Positions 1-8,488 are shown, counted from the stretch's first letter. The stretch: 15,683 nucleotides of DNA from Candidatus Solincola tengchongensis (GCA_015711895.1 JACVJH010000038.1:1-15683); one strand, 5' to 3'. Translations and numbers: made by a program. Notes: generated by a model not told the origin, from the sequence alone.

Positions 1-95
1 TCGCTACCCGAACCCCTGTCCTCTCTTTCCTCCATGGCCGGTGTTCACCGCCTTTCCGTCCCCTATCGACCCGCGCTCCGGTGCGCCCGCGCCGT

Positions 96-1310
96 TCACC
101 CCTCCGGGGTCACCCTTATCCGGCACTCCATGGTCAGGTATCCGGAATCCCTCCCCGGCGAGGTGACGTCGAAGAAGTACTTCTTGTCCAGCCAGTGGTA
201 GTTGACCTGGCCGTCCCGGGTATGGGCGGCCACGGAGACGTAATACCTGCCGTCGAGCATGGAGAGGCTGGGGATGGTGAACTCCACCACCCCGCTCCCC
301 TCCACCTGGGGGATGTCCACCTCCCGCAGCCGGGTGTTGGTCCCGAAGACCATGAGCCCCAGGCGGTCGTAGAAACCGAAACCGAAGACCGGGTCCTCCA
401 CCCGCTTGCGCGCCGTGTAATGGAGCCTGAGCACCAGGGGTTCCCCGGTGCGGAAGACCTCCGTGGGCCTTCCCTCCCCGTCCAGGAGCTGGACGCGCTC
501 GATGACGATGTCCCGGTTGCCGAACTCGCTCCCCTCGGGACGGGTGCTCATGGCCTCGTGATAGGCCTCCACCACCTCCTGCGGCTCGCCGAGCATCTTC
601 ACCCGACCGCGCTCCAGCCACATCACCCGGTCGGAGATGGCGGCGGCGATGTCCGCGTTATGGGTCACCAGGACGATGGTCTTCCCGCCCTCCTGCAGCC
701 TGGTGATGCGGTCCAGACACTTGGCCTGGAAGGATTCGTCACCCACCGCCAGCACCTCGTCAACCAGCAGGATGTCCGGGTTGATGTTGATGGCGATGGA
801 GAAGCCCAGCCGCACGTACATCCCGGCGGAGTAGTTCTTCACCTGGTTGTCGATGAAGGGCCCCAAGTCGGAGAAGTCGATTATCTCCTGGAAGATGGGC
901 TCCAGGTCCTTCTTCCTGATGCCCAGGATGGAGGCGTTCAGGTAGATGTTTTCCCGGCCCGTGAGGTCGGGGTGGAACCCGGCCCCCAGGTCCAGGAGGG
1001 CGGCTATGGTCCCGTGGGTGGTGATGCTGCCCCGGTTGGGCTTCATTATCCCGGTCATCAGGCGGAGCATGGTGGACTTGCCCGACCCGTTGGGGCCAAT
1101 GACGCTCAAGGTCTCCCCCCGGTACACGGTGAGGTCCACGTCCTGCAGTGCCCAGAAGAGCTCGTAGCCCCGCTTGCGCCAGTTGACCACCTTCTCCTTC
1201 AGGGAGCGGTTGACGTCCCGGTAGAGGCGGAAGCACTTCCCCACCCCCCGCAGCTCCACGGCGGGGATGTCCGAGACGACGCGCGCTCCGATCTCCCTGG
1301 CCACGCTCAT
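96..1310 (-). CDS. wzt: Wzt-like polysaccharide ABC transporter ATP-binding protein
   Basis: This is the ATPase half of an ABC exporter that moves a lipid-linked glycan (O-antigen, teichoic acid or similar) across the cytoplasmic membrane. The 404-residue protein shows a Walker A GPNGSGKST at residues 72-80, an ABC signature YSAGM at 160-164, Walker B with DEVLAVGD at 184-191 and the switch histidine in THNAD near 217. After the nucleotide-binding domain, residues about 260-400 form a beta-rich extension resembling the Wzt C-terminal carbohydrate-binding domain, which recognises the non-reducing end of the glycan in characterised systems. It overlaps the upstream permease by four bases (ATGA), so the two are almost certainly co-translated. 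A GGAG lies about five bases before the ATG. The family is secure; the exported glycan cannot be told from the sequence. A TagH-type teichoic acid role is the alternative, but TagH proteins usually have a different C-terminal part. Confidence 0.93.
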   Translation of the reverse strand: MSVAREIGARVVSDIPAVELRGVGKCFRLYRDVNRSLKEKVVNWRKRGYELFWALQDVDLTVYRGETLSVIGPNGSGKSTMLRLMTGIMKPNRGSITTHGTIAALLDLGAGFHPDLTGRENIYLNASILGIRKKDLEPIFQEIIDFSDLGPFIDNQVKNYSAGMYVRLGFSIAININPDILLVDEVLAVGDESFQAKCLDRITRLQEGGKTIVLVTHNADIAAAISDRVMWLERGRVKMLGEPQEVVEAYHEAMSTRPEGSEFGNRDIVIERVQLLDGEGRPTEVFRTGEPLVLRLHYTARKRVEDPVFGFGFYDRLGLMVFGTNTRLREVDIPQVEGSGVVEFTIPSLSMLDGRYYVSVAAHTRDGQVNYHWLDKKYFFDVTSPGRDSGYLTMECRIRVTPEG

Positions 1311-2125
1311 ACGAACTCCGCGAACCTCCCTTCCAGGCGGCAGAAGAGGTAGTAGCCGGAAAGCAGCAGGAAAAGCGAGAGGGCCACGGCGTACAGGAAA
1401 CCCTCCACGGAGAAATAGGCCGCCTGTGGCCCGTTCACCGGGGAGTTATAGGTGATGCGCTGCCACAGGAGCACGATGTGCGCCATGGGGTTGAGCATGT
1501 AGATCCTCTCCGCCCAGGCCGGGAAGCTGTCCTGGATGAAGGATATGGGATAGACCACCGGGGTTATCCAGAACCAGGCCAGAAGGGCGATCTCCGTGAA
1601 GTGCCTCACGTCCCGGAAGAAGACGTTGAGGGCGGAGAGGTAGAAGGAGAGCCCCGCGGTGAAGACCAGCTGCAGGAGGAGGAGCAGGGGCAGGGCGAAA
1701 ATCCAGGGAGAGAGGCGCACGCGGAAGATGAGCAGGAAGGCCACCAGCACCAGCTCCTGGAGCAGGAAGTGGAAGGAGGCCGCCCCGATGTAGGAGAGGG
1801 GCAGCACCTCTCGCGGAAAGTAGACTTTCTTCACCAGGTCGGCGTTGTTCACCACCGCGCTCACCGACTGCAGGAGGCTCAAGGAGAAGAAGTTCCAGGG
1901 GAGGATGCCCGCGAGGAGGTAGAACTCGTAGCGGGTCATCCCCAGGGCCCTCAGCCGGAAGATGATCCCGAAGGCAACGTAGTAGACGGCCAGCATCATC
2001 ACCGGGTTCACCATGGACCACAGGAACCCGATGAAGGAATTCTTGTACTTAACCTTCACCTCTTTGACGGTGAGGTTGTAGAGCAGCTCCCGGTAGAAGA
2101 AAAGCTTCCTCAGATATTCCTTCAT
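1307..2125 (-). CDS. wzm: Wzm/TagG-like ABC-2 permease for polysaccharide export
   Basis: This is the membrane-spanning partner of the adjacent ATPase and forms the channel through which a lipid-linked polysaccharide is exported. The protein has 272 residues, normal for the ABC-2 family. Hydrophobic segments lie at about 31-56, 66-90, 108-135, 140-166, 176-198 and 240-262, giving six predicted membrane passes. Family landmarks include the N-terminal amphipathic stretch, FIGFLWSMVNPV at 31-42, FFRDVRH at 169-175 and LNPMAHIV at 211-218. It is the first gene of a two-gene minus-strand operon. No Shine-Dalgarno sequence precedes the ATG; an upstream TATTAA box about 13 bases away suggests a nearly leaderless transcript. 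The methyltransferase gene is divergent on the other side of the promoter region. Confidence 0.92.
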   Translation of the reverse strand: MKEYLRKLFFYRELLYNLTVKEVKVKYKNSFIGFLWSMVNPVMMLAVYYVAFGIIFRLRALGMTRYEFYLLAGILPWNFFSLSLLQSVSAVVNNADLVKKVYFPREVLPLSYIGAASFHFLLQELVLVAFLLIFRVRLSPWIFALPLLLLLQLVFTAGLSFYLSALNVFFRDVRHFTEIALLAWFWITPVVYPISFIQDSFPAWAERIYMLNPMAHIVLLWQRITYNSPVNGPQAAYFSVEGFLYAVALSLFLLLSGYYLFCRLEGRFAEFV

Positions 2126-2137
2126 AATTACATGACG

Positions 2138-2164
2138 TTAATACACCGGGGGACCGCCGCACAA
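2138..2164 (-). promoter_or_regulatory. Possible promoter for the wzm-wzt operon
   Basis: On the minus strand TTGTGC (2164 to 2159) and TATTAA (2143 to 2138) are separated by 15 bp, which is shorter than ideal. The -10-like box ends 12 bases before the wzm ATG and there is no Shine-Dalgarno, which would fit an almost leaderless mRNA. Tentative. Confidence 0.3.
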
Positions 2165-2200
2165 GTCGCCGCCGGCCCCCTCCCGAGTCCTCCACCCCAA

Positions 2201-2366
2201 CGCATGCCGCGACTCGCTCCTTTCCATCCAATCATGCCGTCGAGTCCCGAGCCTCATCCAGGCCATGGGTTAGATCGAATCCTACCTTCTTCACGCATGC
2301 CGGGACTCGCCCCCTTCCATCCCCTCACGCCGTCGAGACCCCGAGCCTCACCCCGGCCATGGATTA
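2201..2366. repeat. Degenerate tandem duplication, about 73-bp copies with 93-94 bp period
   Basis: Copy 1 spans about 2201-2272 and copy 2 about 2294-2366. Both begin CGCATGCCG and end near GGCCATGG, with roughly 84% identity by eye, one single-base indel and mostly C/T differences. The right copy ends in the TATAAT box in front of the methyltransferase gene. The intervening 21 bases are not repeated. Neither copy has coding character. Confidence 0.8.
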
Positions 2367-2370
2367 TAAT
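2365..2370 (+). promoter_or_regulatory. Consensus TATAAT -10 box upstream of the methyltransferase
   Basis: A perfect TATAAT at 2365-2370 lies 87 bases before the chosen start at 2458. It sits in the 8-bp palindrome ATTATAAT, so it could also read on the minus strand. No good -35 element is visible at 16-18 bp spacing. Confidence 0.4.
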
Positions 2371-2457
2371 ATCACCCGGCTCTCACATGCCCTCCAGGAT
2401 GCGCCGGCAACGGCGCGGCGGATACGCTCGGGGGCGCGGAGGGAGGAGGTGGATCGC

Positions 2458-3732
2458 ATGCGAGGAAAACGGCCGGAGGACGGAGGAGCGGGACATCTGG
2501 CGGGACGCGCCGGGCGGTGGTTAAGGCGCAGGCTGCGCAAGGCCCTCTTCCGCGTGCTGCCCCGGAGATCCATCTACCGGCGGGTGCGCAGTCCGGAGTT
2601 CTATTCCCGTGATTACTTCGACCGCAAGAAGGACCCCCTGCGGGAGAGCGGTTACGGGGAGGCCCTCACCTACCGGGAGGAGTTCCGCGAGGTGGCGGTC
2701 GTGGCCCGCGACCTCTTCCGGCCCACGCGGGTCCTGGACGTGGGATGCGCCAAGGGATATCAGGTCCTGGCCCTGCGCCGGGAAGGCGTGGAGGCGTGGG
2801 GGATAGACATAAGCGATTACGCGGTCAGCGAGGCTCCGGCGGAGGTGGAGCCCTATCTAAAGGTCGAGGAGTACCGCAAGGTCCACTTCCCGGACGGGTA
2901 CTTCGACCTGGTGCTGGCCCTGGAGGTCCTGGAACACATCCCTCCCACCCAGATACGCGAGGTGGTGAGGGAGCTGCGGCGCCTCACCTCGCGCTGGATT
3001 TGGGCGAGCATCCCCTGTTACGGGGCCAACCCCTACGGGCCGGACGGCTGCCTGGAGGGGAAGGTCCAGCCCGAACGGATAAACTATTACCGGAAGCACG
3101 TCGTCGACCTGGCCTCCTTTCGCCACCTGGTCCGGGACATCGAGGGCTACCCCATCCACGGGCACCTCATCGCCGCCAGCTTCGACTGGTGGACGGCCCT
3201 CTTCACCTCCCTGGGCTTCCTGCGCCGCGGGGACATGGAGGGGGAGATAAACCGCCGCCTGGGCCCCGCCGCCGAGGGCGCCTGGAACTGCCTGGTCTTC
3301 GAGAAGGTGCGCGAGGACTCGCCGGCCATAGGAGAACCGGTGCGGCTCTCGGGGGAGGATTTCCGCCCCGGGGAAAACGGTACCTGGACCGCCGCCCTGC
3401 CCGCCGTCCCCGGGGGGATACATCGCCTGGACATACAGCTCTGGGTGCAGTGGATGAACTGGCGCAAGCCAGACGAGGACCGCCTGCTCTCCGTGAAATG
3501 CTCCTCCCCGCGGGAAGACATGGTCTACGGCCTGCGCCTGGTGAACTACGGAGAGGCCCGCCGGAGGAAGAGCGGCCGCTCGCTCGAGGTGGAGATGACC
3601 CTGGCCTGTCCCGCGGAGACCGAGGTCCGCGTGGAGGTGGCCATGGCCGACGAGAGCCGGGTCCAGCCCGTGGGTTCGTCGCTTGGGGGAGTGGTTCCGG
3701 ATCCCAGCCCTGCACCTCAGGAGCCCGTGTAG
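2458..3732 (+). CDS. Class I SAM-dependent methyltransferase with unrecognised C-terminal domain
   Basis: This is a predicted methyltransferase, probably acting on a cell-surface glycan or its precursor given its position beside the polysaccharide exporter. I start it at the ATG at 2458 because AGGAGG lies eight bases upstream (2444-2449); an ATG at 2359 in the same frame lacks a ribosome binding site and lies on the -10 box. The 424-residue protein has a basic N-terminus, motif I VLDVGCAKG at 92-100, an acidic ribose-binding position in GIDIS at 116-120 and FDLVLALEVLEHI at 149-161, typical of the Methyltransf_11/23 folds. Residues about 295-410 follow the catalytic domain and look beta-rich; I do not recognise them. 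The last 16 bp overlap the end of the convergent SpoIID-like gene. The methylated substrate is unknown. Confidence 0.88.
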   Translation: MRGKRPEDGGAGHLAGRAGRWLRRRLRKALFRVLPRRSIYRRVRSPEFYSRDYFDRKKDPLRESGYGEALTYREEFREVAVVARDLFRPTRVLDVGCAKGYQVLALRREGVEAWGIDISDYAVSEAPAEVEPYLKVEEYRKVHFPDGYFDLVLALEVLEHIPPTQIREVVRELRRLTSRWIWASIPCYGANPYGPDGCLEGKVQPERINYYRKHVVDLASFRHLVRDIEGYPIHGHLIAASFDWWTALFTSLGFLRRGDMEGEINRRLGPAAEGAWNCLVFEKVREDSPAIGEPVRLSGEDFRPGENGTWTAALPAVPGGIHRLDIQLWVQWMNWRKPDEDRLLSVKCSSPREDMVYGLRLVNYGEARRRKSGRSLEVEMTLACPAETEVRVEVAMADESRVQPVGSSLGGVVPDPSPAPQEPV

Positions 3733-6120
3733 CCCTCGGCGAGGTACCAGATCATGGAGGTACCGGTGAGCCCCTGCGAGGCGTGGCCTCCTTTCCTCCC
3801 ACCGTAATCGAAGTACATGGCCCGCTCCACTACCACGCCCCTCCCGTTGACCTCCTCCACCAGCGTGGAGACGTCCTCCGAGCGGACCAGGTCGTCCACG
3901 TGAAGAGTGTACCGGGAACGGGGGGCCAGATCGGCATACACCTCCTTCTGGAGTCCCCCCTGGGTGAAGAGGGATATCCTCACCCGCGCCCCTTCCTCCA
4001 GGGGATTGCTGACCAGCACGTACTCGTCGAAGAGGTCTCCGGTGTACCCCTCGGCCAGGAACCAGCGGGCAGCCGTGGCACGGGAACCCATGGCGCAGCT
4101 CCCTCCGTCCCGGCCCGGGTAGCCGAAGTACATGGCCCGCTCCGCCACCACCGGCTTGTCGCTGTGGACACGCACGGCCACTTCGGCATCCGGGAGATAG
4201 TCGTCCACGTGGAGCGTCAGCCGGGAAGTGGCGAGTACGGTTCTTGCCACGGTGAACGCCTGCCCCGTGCGGGTGAGGAAGGTGAACTCCACGTTCGCCG
4301 GCTCCCCTCCGGGGTTCCCCACCAGTACCCAGGTGTCGAAACCGCCTCCCGTGTACCCCTCGGCGAAATACCAGTCCGTGTAGAGCTCGGGGGGAAAAGG
4401 CGCAAGCGGAGAAGCCCTCCTGGGCGTCCACGGGAAGGGTCAGGCGGGCGGAAGCCGGCACCTCCAGAGCCAAGTCCCGCGTGTAGCCGTCCTCGCGCAT
4501 GAGGCGCACCGTCGCCTGGGCGGGATCCCCGCCCGGGTTGTAGAGTAGCACCCAGGAATCGAAAGCCTGGGCGGTGTACCCCTCCGCTAGATACCAGTTA
4601 TTGGAAAGGCTCGACACACCTGGGCTGCAGGAGCCGCCGTCCAGGCTCCCCCGGTAATTGAAGTACATGGCCCTCTCGGCGACTATGTCCCGGTCGGCCT
4701 CCACCTGCACCGCCACCTCCTCGCCGTCCAGGTGGTCGTTGACCCGCACCGTCCTCCGGGTGAAGGGAGGGAGGTCCACGGTGACCTCCGCCGTCCTCCC
4801 GCCGCCGGCCATCCTGACCACGGCCCCGGCCTGACTCCCGGAGGGGTTGGCCAAAAGGACGTACTCCTCGAAGTTCTCCGAGCGGAGGCTCACCATGGCG
4901 CTGCGCAAGCCGAGGACGGAGCGGAGCTGTTCCCCGGAGAGGGTGACCTTCCCGGCGCTCCCGTTGAAGACCGCCCACCTCACCCTGCCGCTGGGGGTGC
5001 GGCTGGAGAGGTCCACGGAGTAGAGGGTCCCCACCTGAGTGGCGGAGGAGGCGTTGAGCCTGGACTCAATCTCCTGCCGCGTGTAGGTCACCGTCCAGTG
5101 GGCGTAGGGGTTCACCTCGTCCATGCAGTAGGGGTCGGGGACGCCGCGCAGGTAGGGAACGGGTGTCCCTCCCCACACGTCCTCGTTGTTGTCCGTGTGC
5201 CCCCCGCAGGAGGAGGAGTAGAAGCATTGGGCCACCTGACCCTGGTAGGTGAGGACCTTCCCCTGTGTGGACTGCACCGCCTGCACCCAGCCGGTGTCCT
5301 TCTCCTTGTCGTAGCCCTGGTAGTACTGGCAGTGGGTCTCGTCACAGAGGTCGTAGTTGGAGGAGGCGTGCTTGCCCATGGAGCGCACGGCGTAGGAGCG
5401 CGCCGCCACCGCCTGGGCCCTCACCGCCTCCTGAGGCCAGCTCCCCGGCACCTCGGCCACGCCCTTGAGGTAGGTCTCGAACCAGGAGATGAGGATGGCC
5501 CGCAAGGCATAGGGGGAACCGTAGACGTTGAGCTCCAGGGGGGTAATGGAGGTCAGGTGGCTCAGGCGGCGGTTGCCGTTCTGGGGGAGGCGCAGCACGT
5601 TCCCCTCCGCCGCACCCCTGACGTAAACCGGTTGCCAGGTGCTGCCGTAGGAAGTCCCGTTGAGGAGGGAGCCGTCGGGCTTGTAGATGAGGAAGCGGCC
5701 GTCGGGGGAGGGCTTCACCTTCCAGGTGCCGCCGGGGCTGACCGTGCCCCCCGGTATGTCCCCACCCGAGGTGAAGAGGATGAAGTTCCCGCTGTCGGCC
5801 ACCAGCTGTATCTCGCTCTGGCCCTCCAGCAGGCCCACGCGAACGGAGGGCGGGCAGGTCCAGTCGCTGACTTGCGTCCCCTGGTAGTAATAGGTGAGTA
5901 TCTGCTGGTAGTTGAAGCCGGCGGCGGCCATGCCCCGCGCCCCGTACTGGCACATCCCAACGCCGTGCCCCCAACCCGACCCGTCGAAGACGTAGGTCTC
6001 GCGCAGGGCCAGCGCCTTCCCGCCACCGGGCGGAAAACAGAAGAAGACCGCCGCGGCCGCCGCGGCCACGCAAACGGCCAGCGCACGCCTCACCCGTCTT
6101 TTCCCCTTCCCGGTAAACAT
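3717..6120 (-). CDS. Exported SpoIID/LytB-domain protein with C-terminal WYLAEGYT repeats, frameshifted
   Basis: SpoIID-family proteins are peptidoglycan-cleaving lytic transglycosylases. From the ATG at 6120 there is a basic n-region, a hydrophobic core (about 12-29) and an ALA cleavage site near 38. GWGHGVGMCQYGA follows at 49-61, then the SpoIID domain, with EVPGSWPQEAVRAQAVAARS from 223; E223 matches the catalytic Glu of B. subtilis SpoIID. CGGHT at 305-309 resembles the metal-binding segment. From about 413, units of about 105 residues carry F[DE]-x-[WY]VL-x-x-NP, VAERAMYF, GG and W[YF][LF]AEGYT. Near residue 577, at six G (4389-4394), the frame breaks; one base fewer gives an 800-residue protein ending at 3717. 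Uncorrected, the frame runs on to 2857, antisense to the methyltransferase, with no family resemblance. Repeat 2 also lacks about 30 residues at that point. The gene is either a pseudogene or carries a sequence error. Confidence 0.82.
4389..4394 (-). other. Frameshift site in the SpoIID-like gene (six-G run)
   Basis: On the coding strand the site reads CTTTTCCCCCCGAG. Removing one C joins the SpoIID frame to the frame that encodes ELYTDWYFAEGYTGG and the two remaining repeat units. Because repeat 2 also lacks about 30 residues at this point, a single out-of-frame deletion of about 90 bp explains both facts as well as a homopolymer error does. Confidence 0.8.
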
Positions 6121-6141
6121 CCCGCCCACCCGCCTTTCGTT

Positions 6142-6305
6142 CCCGCCTGTGTCACTCTCCCGCTCGCTCCCGCTTATATTCCCGCTCCTGCTGCTCTCAC
6201 GCTCGATCCCGCCTATAGACTCTCCCGCCCGTTCTGTCCTCCCGCTCTCCCCGCCTATATTCCCGCCTGTACTGTTCTCCCGCTCATTCCCGCCTGCACG
6301 ACCCT
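6142..6305. repeat. Four-copy degenerate tandem repeat (units of 38-44 bp) upstream of the SpoIID-like gene
   Basis: CCCGC boxes recur with a repeating 17-10-12 bp spacing pattern. Unit starts are at 6142, 6181, 6224 and 6262, with a further partial unit at 6306. Most units contain TCTCCCGCTC in the middle and three carry TATAT or TATAG near the end. Unit lengths are not multiples of three, which argues against coding and supports starting the SpoIID-like gene at 6120. On the coding strand of that gene the array reads as GCGGG-rich leader DNA. Confidence 0.8.
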
Positions 6306-6312
6306 CCCGCCC

Positions 6313-6553
6313 GTATGCTACTTTGGATAACCTTAACCTTTCCTTTGTTCCTCCATGCCGGATCGATCCGCTCCATGAGGCCTCGAGGTCAACCGGACCA
6401 TCCGTCTTGTGTCCCTCGTAAGTCTGTCTGCCTCGTAAACTCGTGTCCTCATGCCTGCCCGGTGGCGCGAGCGCCGTCCATATGGTAAGGGGCTTCTCTG
6501 CGCCTCCACCCGGCTTTCCCCCCACAAGTACCGCCCGGAAGCATCCCTTTGCC
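6313..6553. other. Non-coding remainder of the mazG/SpoIID-like gap
   Basis: No convincing gene is seen. CCTCGTAA occurs twice about 20 bp apart (near 6413 and 6432), and a short GC-rich hairpin (GGCGC / GCGCC) lies at 6464-6475. No intrinsic terminator with a T run follows mazG. Confidence 0.5.
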
Positions 6554-7996
6554 CTATTTCGTATCCTCCCAGAGGGAGTCCAGCTCCTCCAGGCTCATCT
6601 CCTCCATGGCCCGCCCCTTCCGGCGGCATTCCTCCTCCATGGACCGGAAGCGAGCCGCGAACTTGCGCGCCGAGCGCCGCAAGGCGATCTCGGGGTCCAC
6701 CCGGAAGTGGCGGCACACGTTGACCACGGTGAAGAGGAGGTCCCCCAGCTCCTCCTCCAGGTCTTCCCCGCCGCGCCGCGAGGCCTCCTCCACCTCCCGC
6801 AGTTCCTCCCGGAGCTTGGGGAGGACCTCCTCCGGCGCCTCCCAGTCGAAGCCCACCCTCGCCGCCCGGGACTGCAGCTTGTAGGCATGGAGGAGGGCGG
6901 GCAGTCCCTCGGAGATACCGTCCAAGAGGGAGGGCTCTCCCCGCTCCTCGGCCTTTATCCTCTCCCAGCGGGAGATGACCTCCTCCGGGGTGCGGGCCTC
7001 CGCCTCCCCGAAGACGTGGGGGTGGCGGCGGACCAGTTTCTCGATTATCAGGCGCAGCACGTCATGGATGTCGAAGGTCCCCTCCTCCTCACCCAAGCGG
7101 GCGTGCAGGACCACCTGGAGGAGGAGGTCCCCCAGCTCCTCGCACAGGTGGTCCCAGTCGCGATGCCCGATGGCGTCCACCGCCTCGTGGGCCTCCTCCA
7201 CCATGTGGCGGGCCAGCGACTCGTGGGTCTGCTTGCGATCCCACGGGCAACCCCCGGGACTTCTCAGCCGGGCCACGATGTCCACCAGGCGGCGGAAGTC
7301 GAATATCTCCGCTTCCGGCAGCGGGGGCACCCAGATGGTGGTGAGGTGGTCGAACCTCTCCGCGCGGTCCAGCTCCTCCAGGGTGACGGCCTCCGCCCTC
7401 TCCCCGGGACACCCCGCGCCCTTGATCACCTGTACCGGATGTTCGGGAGGGTAGGCCTCAAGGAGCACGGTCTTCACCTCGGAGGCCTTGAGCCTGGAGT
7501 CCACCTGCGCCACCATGAGCCCCACCCTGAGGTCCAGGGCCCTCACGCCCGCCTCCGCCAGGCTCTCCCCGTCCAGCAGGAGGACCCCTTCCAGGGCATC
7601 GCGGCGGAGGACGGAGAGGACGGCGTCGAAGAAGCTCACCGCGTTGTGCAGGCGGACCTCTACCGGCTCCCGCAAGAGCATCCTCACCGTGCGCTCCGCC
7701 ACCAGGGGGTGCCCGGGAACGGCGTACCAGGCCGTCCCACGCTCCGCGGCGCGGCGCACCACCTCGCCCACGAGCCCCCTGTAGGCCTCCTCCAGGTCCT
7801 CGGAATCCTCGTACCAGCGGTCCAGGGGACGCAGGCGTACTCCCCGCCTCCTCAGCTCCTCCACGCAGGGGTGCCTCTCCGTGCGCAGGAGGACCTCGTC
7901 CGCGGCCTGGAGCGTCTCCCAGGCCTCCAATGTCAGGAGGTGCAGGGGCCCCGGGCCCAGCCCCAGCACGTGGACCACCGGACGCTCCCCGCTCAC
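6554..7996 (-). CDS. mazG: Tetrapyrrole-methylase/MazG fusion, nucleoside triphosphate pyrophosphohydrolase (YabN type)
   Basis: MazG hydrolyses nucleoside triphosphates, including damaged ones, to monophosphate and pyrophosphate. The 480-residue protein has an N-terminal SAM-dependent tetrapyrrole methylase-like domain at about 5-225, with GLGPGPLHLLT at 12-22 and VPGHPLVAERT at 93-103, as in B. subtilis YabN. A first MazG module follows at about 235-330, with metal-binding acidic residues in MVEEAHE (265-271) and EELGD (286-290). A second module lies at about 385-460, with LREELREVEE (395-404) and EELGD (415-419). The start is a GTG, supported by GGAGG nine bases upstream. The methylase domain's own activity is not established for this family. 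It lies downstream of mfd on the same strand, as in many Gram-positive genomes, but 518 bp separates them, so it may have its own promoter. Confidence 0.92.
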   Translation of the reverse strand: MSGERPVVHVLGLGPGPLHLLTLEAWETLQAADEVLLRTERHPCVEELRRRGVRLRPLDRWYEDSEDLEEAYRGLVGEVVRRAAERGTAWYAVPGHPLVAERTVRMLLREPVEVRLHNAVSFFDAVLSVLRRDALEGVLLLDGESLAEAGVRALDLRVGLMVAQVDSRLKASEVKTVLLEAYPPEHPVQVIKGAGCPGERAEAVTLEELDRAERFDHLTTIWVPPLPEAEIFDFRRLVDIVARLRSPGGCPWDRKQTHESLARHMVEEAHEAVDAIGHRDWDHLCEELGDLLLQVVLHARLGEEEGTFDIHDVLRLIIEKLVRRHPHVFGEAEARTPEEVISRWERIKAEERGEPSLLDGISEGLPALLHAYKLQSRAARVGFDWEAPEEVLPKLREELREVEEASRRGGEDLEEELGDLLFTVVNVCRHFRVDPEIALRRSARKFAARFRSMEEECRRKGRAMEEMSLEELDSLWEDTK

Positions 7997-8306
7997 CGCT
8001 CCCCGCCTCCGCAGTCCTCAGCCCTCACCGCATGGTCCTCGCTTCCAACTTCTACCATCCGCACCCTACACTTCCGCCCCGGATCCCCATACCCCCGGTA
8101 TGACAACCCATTCGCGCCATCTCCATGCCCCTGCGCCGACCGGCGGACCCACCGCCATGGACCGACATCATCGACCCCTCGCGGGAGACCGGCCGCCGGG
8201 CCCCTCGCCCCCATGCCGGCTGTACCGACCCCGCGCGGTTCCCGGGGCGATCGGCGAGGAAGGCAACGGGGCCCTCCCTCATGCCTCGTCCCTCCGCCGG
8301 GTTAGT

Positions 8307-8312
8307 AGTATA
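8307..8312 (-). promoter_or_regulatory. Possible -10 box for mazG
   Basis: On the minus strand TATACT lies inside the only AT-rich island of this gap, about 310 bases before the mazG GTG. No convincing -35 hexamer stands at the usual distance, so the assignment rests on the hexamer and local composition only. Confidence 0.2.
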
Positions 8313-8462
8313 TCACCTTCAAAGTCCGTCCCCGCGCGCCTCCCCCTTCTCCGCGAGGCCCCTTCCAGCCACGCACCGTCAATCCTCATCCCAGGCCCGG
8401 CGAGGGCAGCCCGGCCACGTGAAGGGCTGCGGTGACAGGCTTGACGCGCGCCCTCCCCATGA

Positions 8463-8488
8463 GCTGCGGGTCATCTCCTCCCCGCAGC
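8463..8488 (-). terminator. Hairpin downstream of mfd, possible terminator
   Basis: GCTGCGGG and CCCGCAGC form a perfect 8-bp stem around a 10-base loop, starting 26 bases after the mfd stop codon on the minus strand. No T tract follows, so intrinsic termination is uncertain. Confidence 0.35.

Noticed and set aside
2857..4388. Continuation of the SpoIID-like reading frame past the frameshift, antisense to the methyltransferase
   Set aside because: The translated tail is Pro/Arg/Gly/His-rich with no family resemblance, while the neighbouring frame resumes the WYLAEGYT repeats at once. The open frame is a by-product of high GC.
6121..6312. Possible CRISPR array
   Set aside because: Units are contiguous and degenerate, with no constant repeat separated by unique spacers, and no cas gene is present.
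6121..6525. N-terminal extension of the SpoIID-like protein upstream of 6120
   Set aside because: It would place about 135 residues ahead of a clear signal peptide and translates the 41-bp repeat array, whose units are not multiples of three.
7993..8214. Small minus-strand frame ending in a GTGA overlap with mazG
   Set aside because: Composition is typical of spurious high-GC frames, no ribosome binding site stands before its ATG, and no domain is recognisable.
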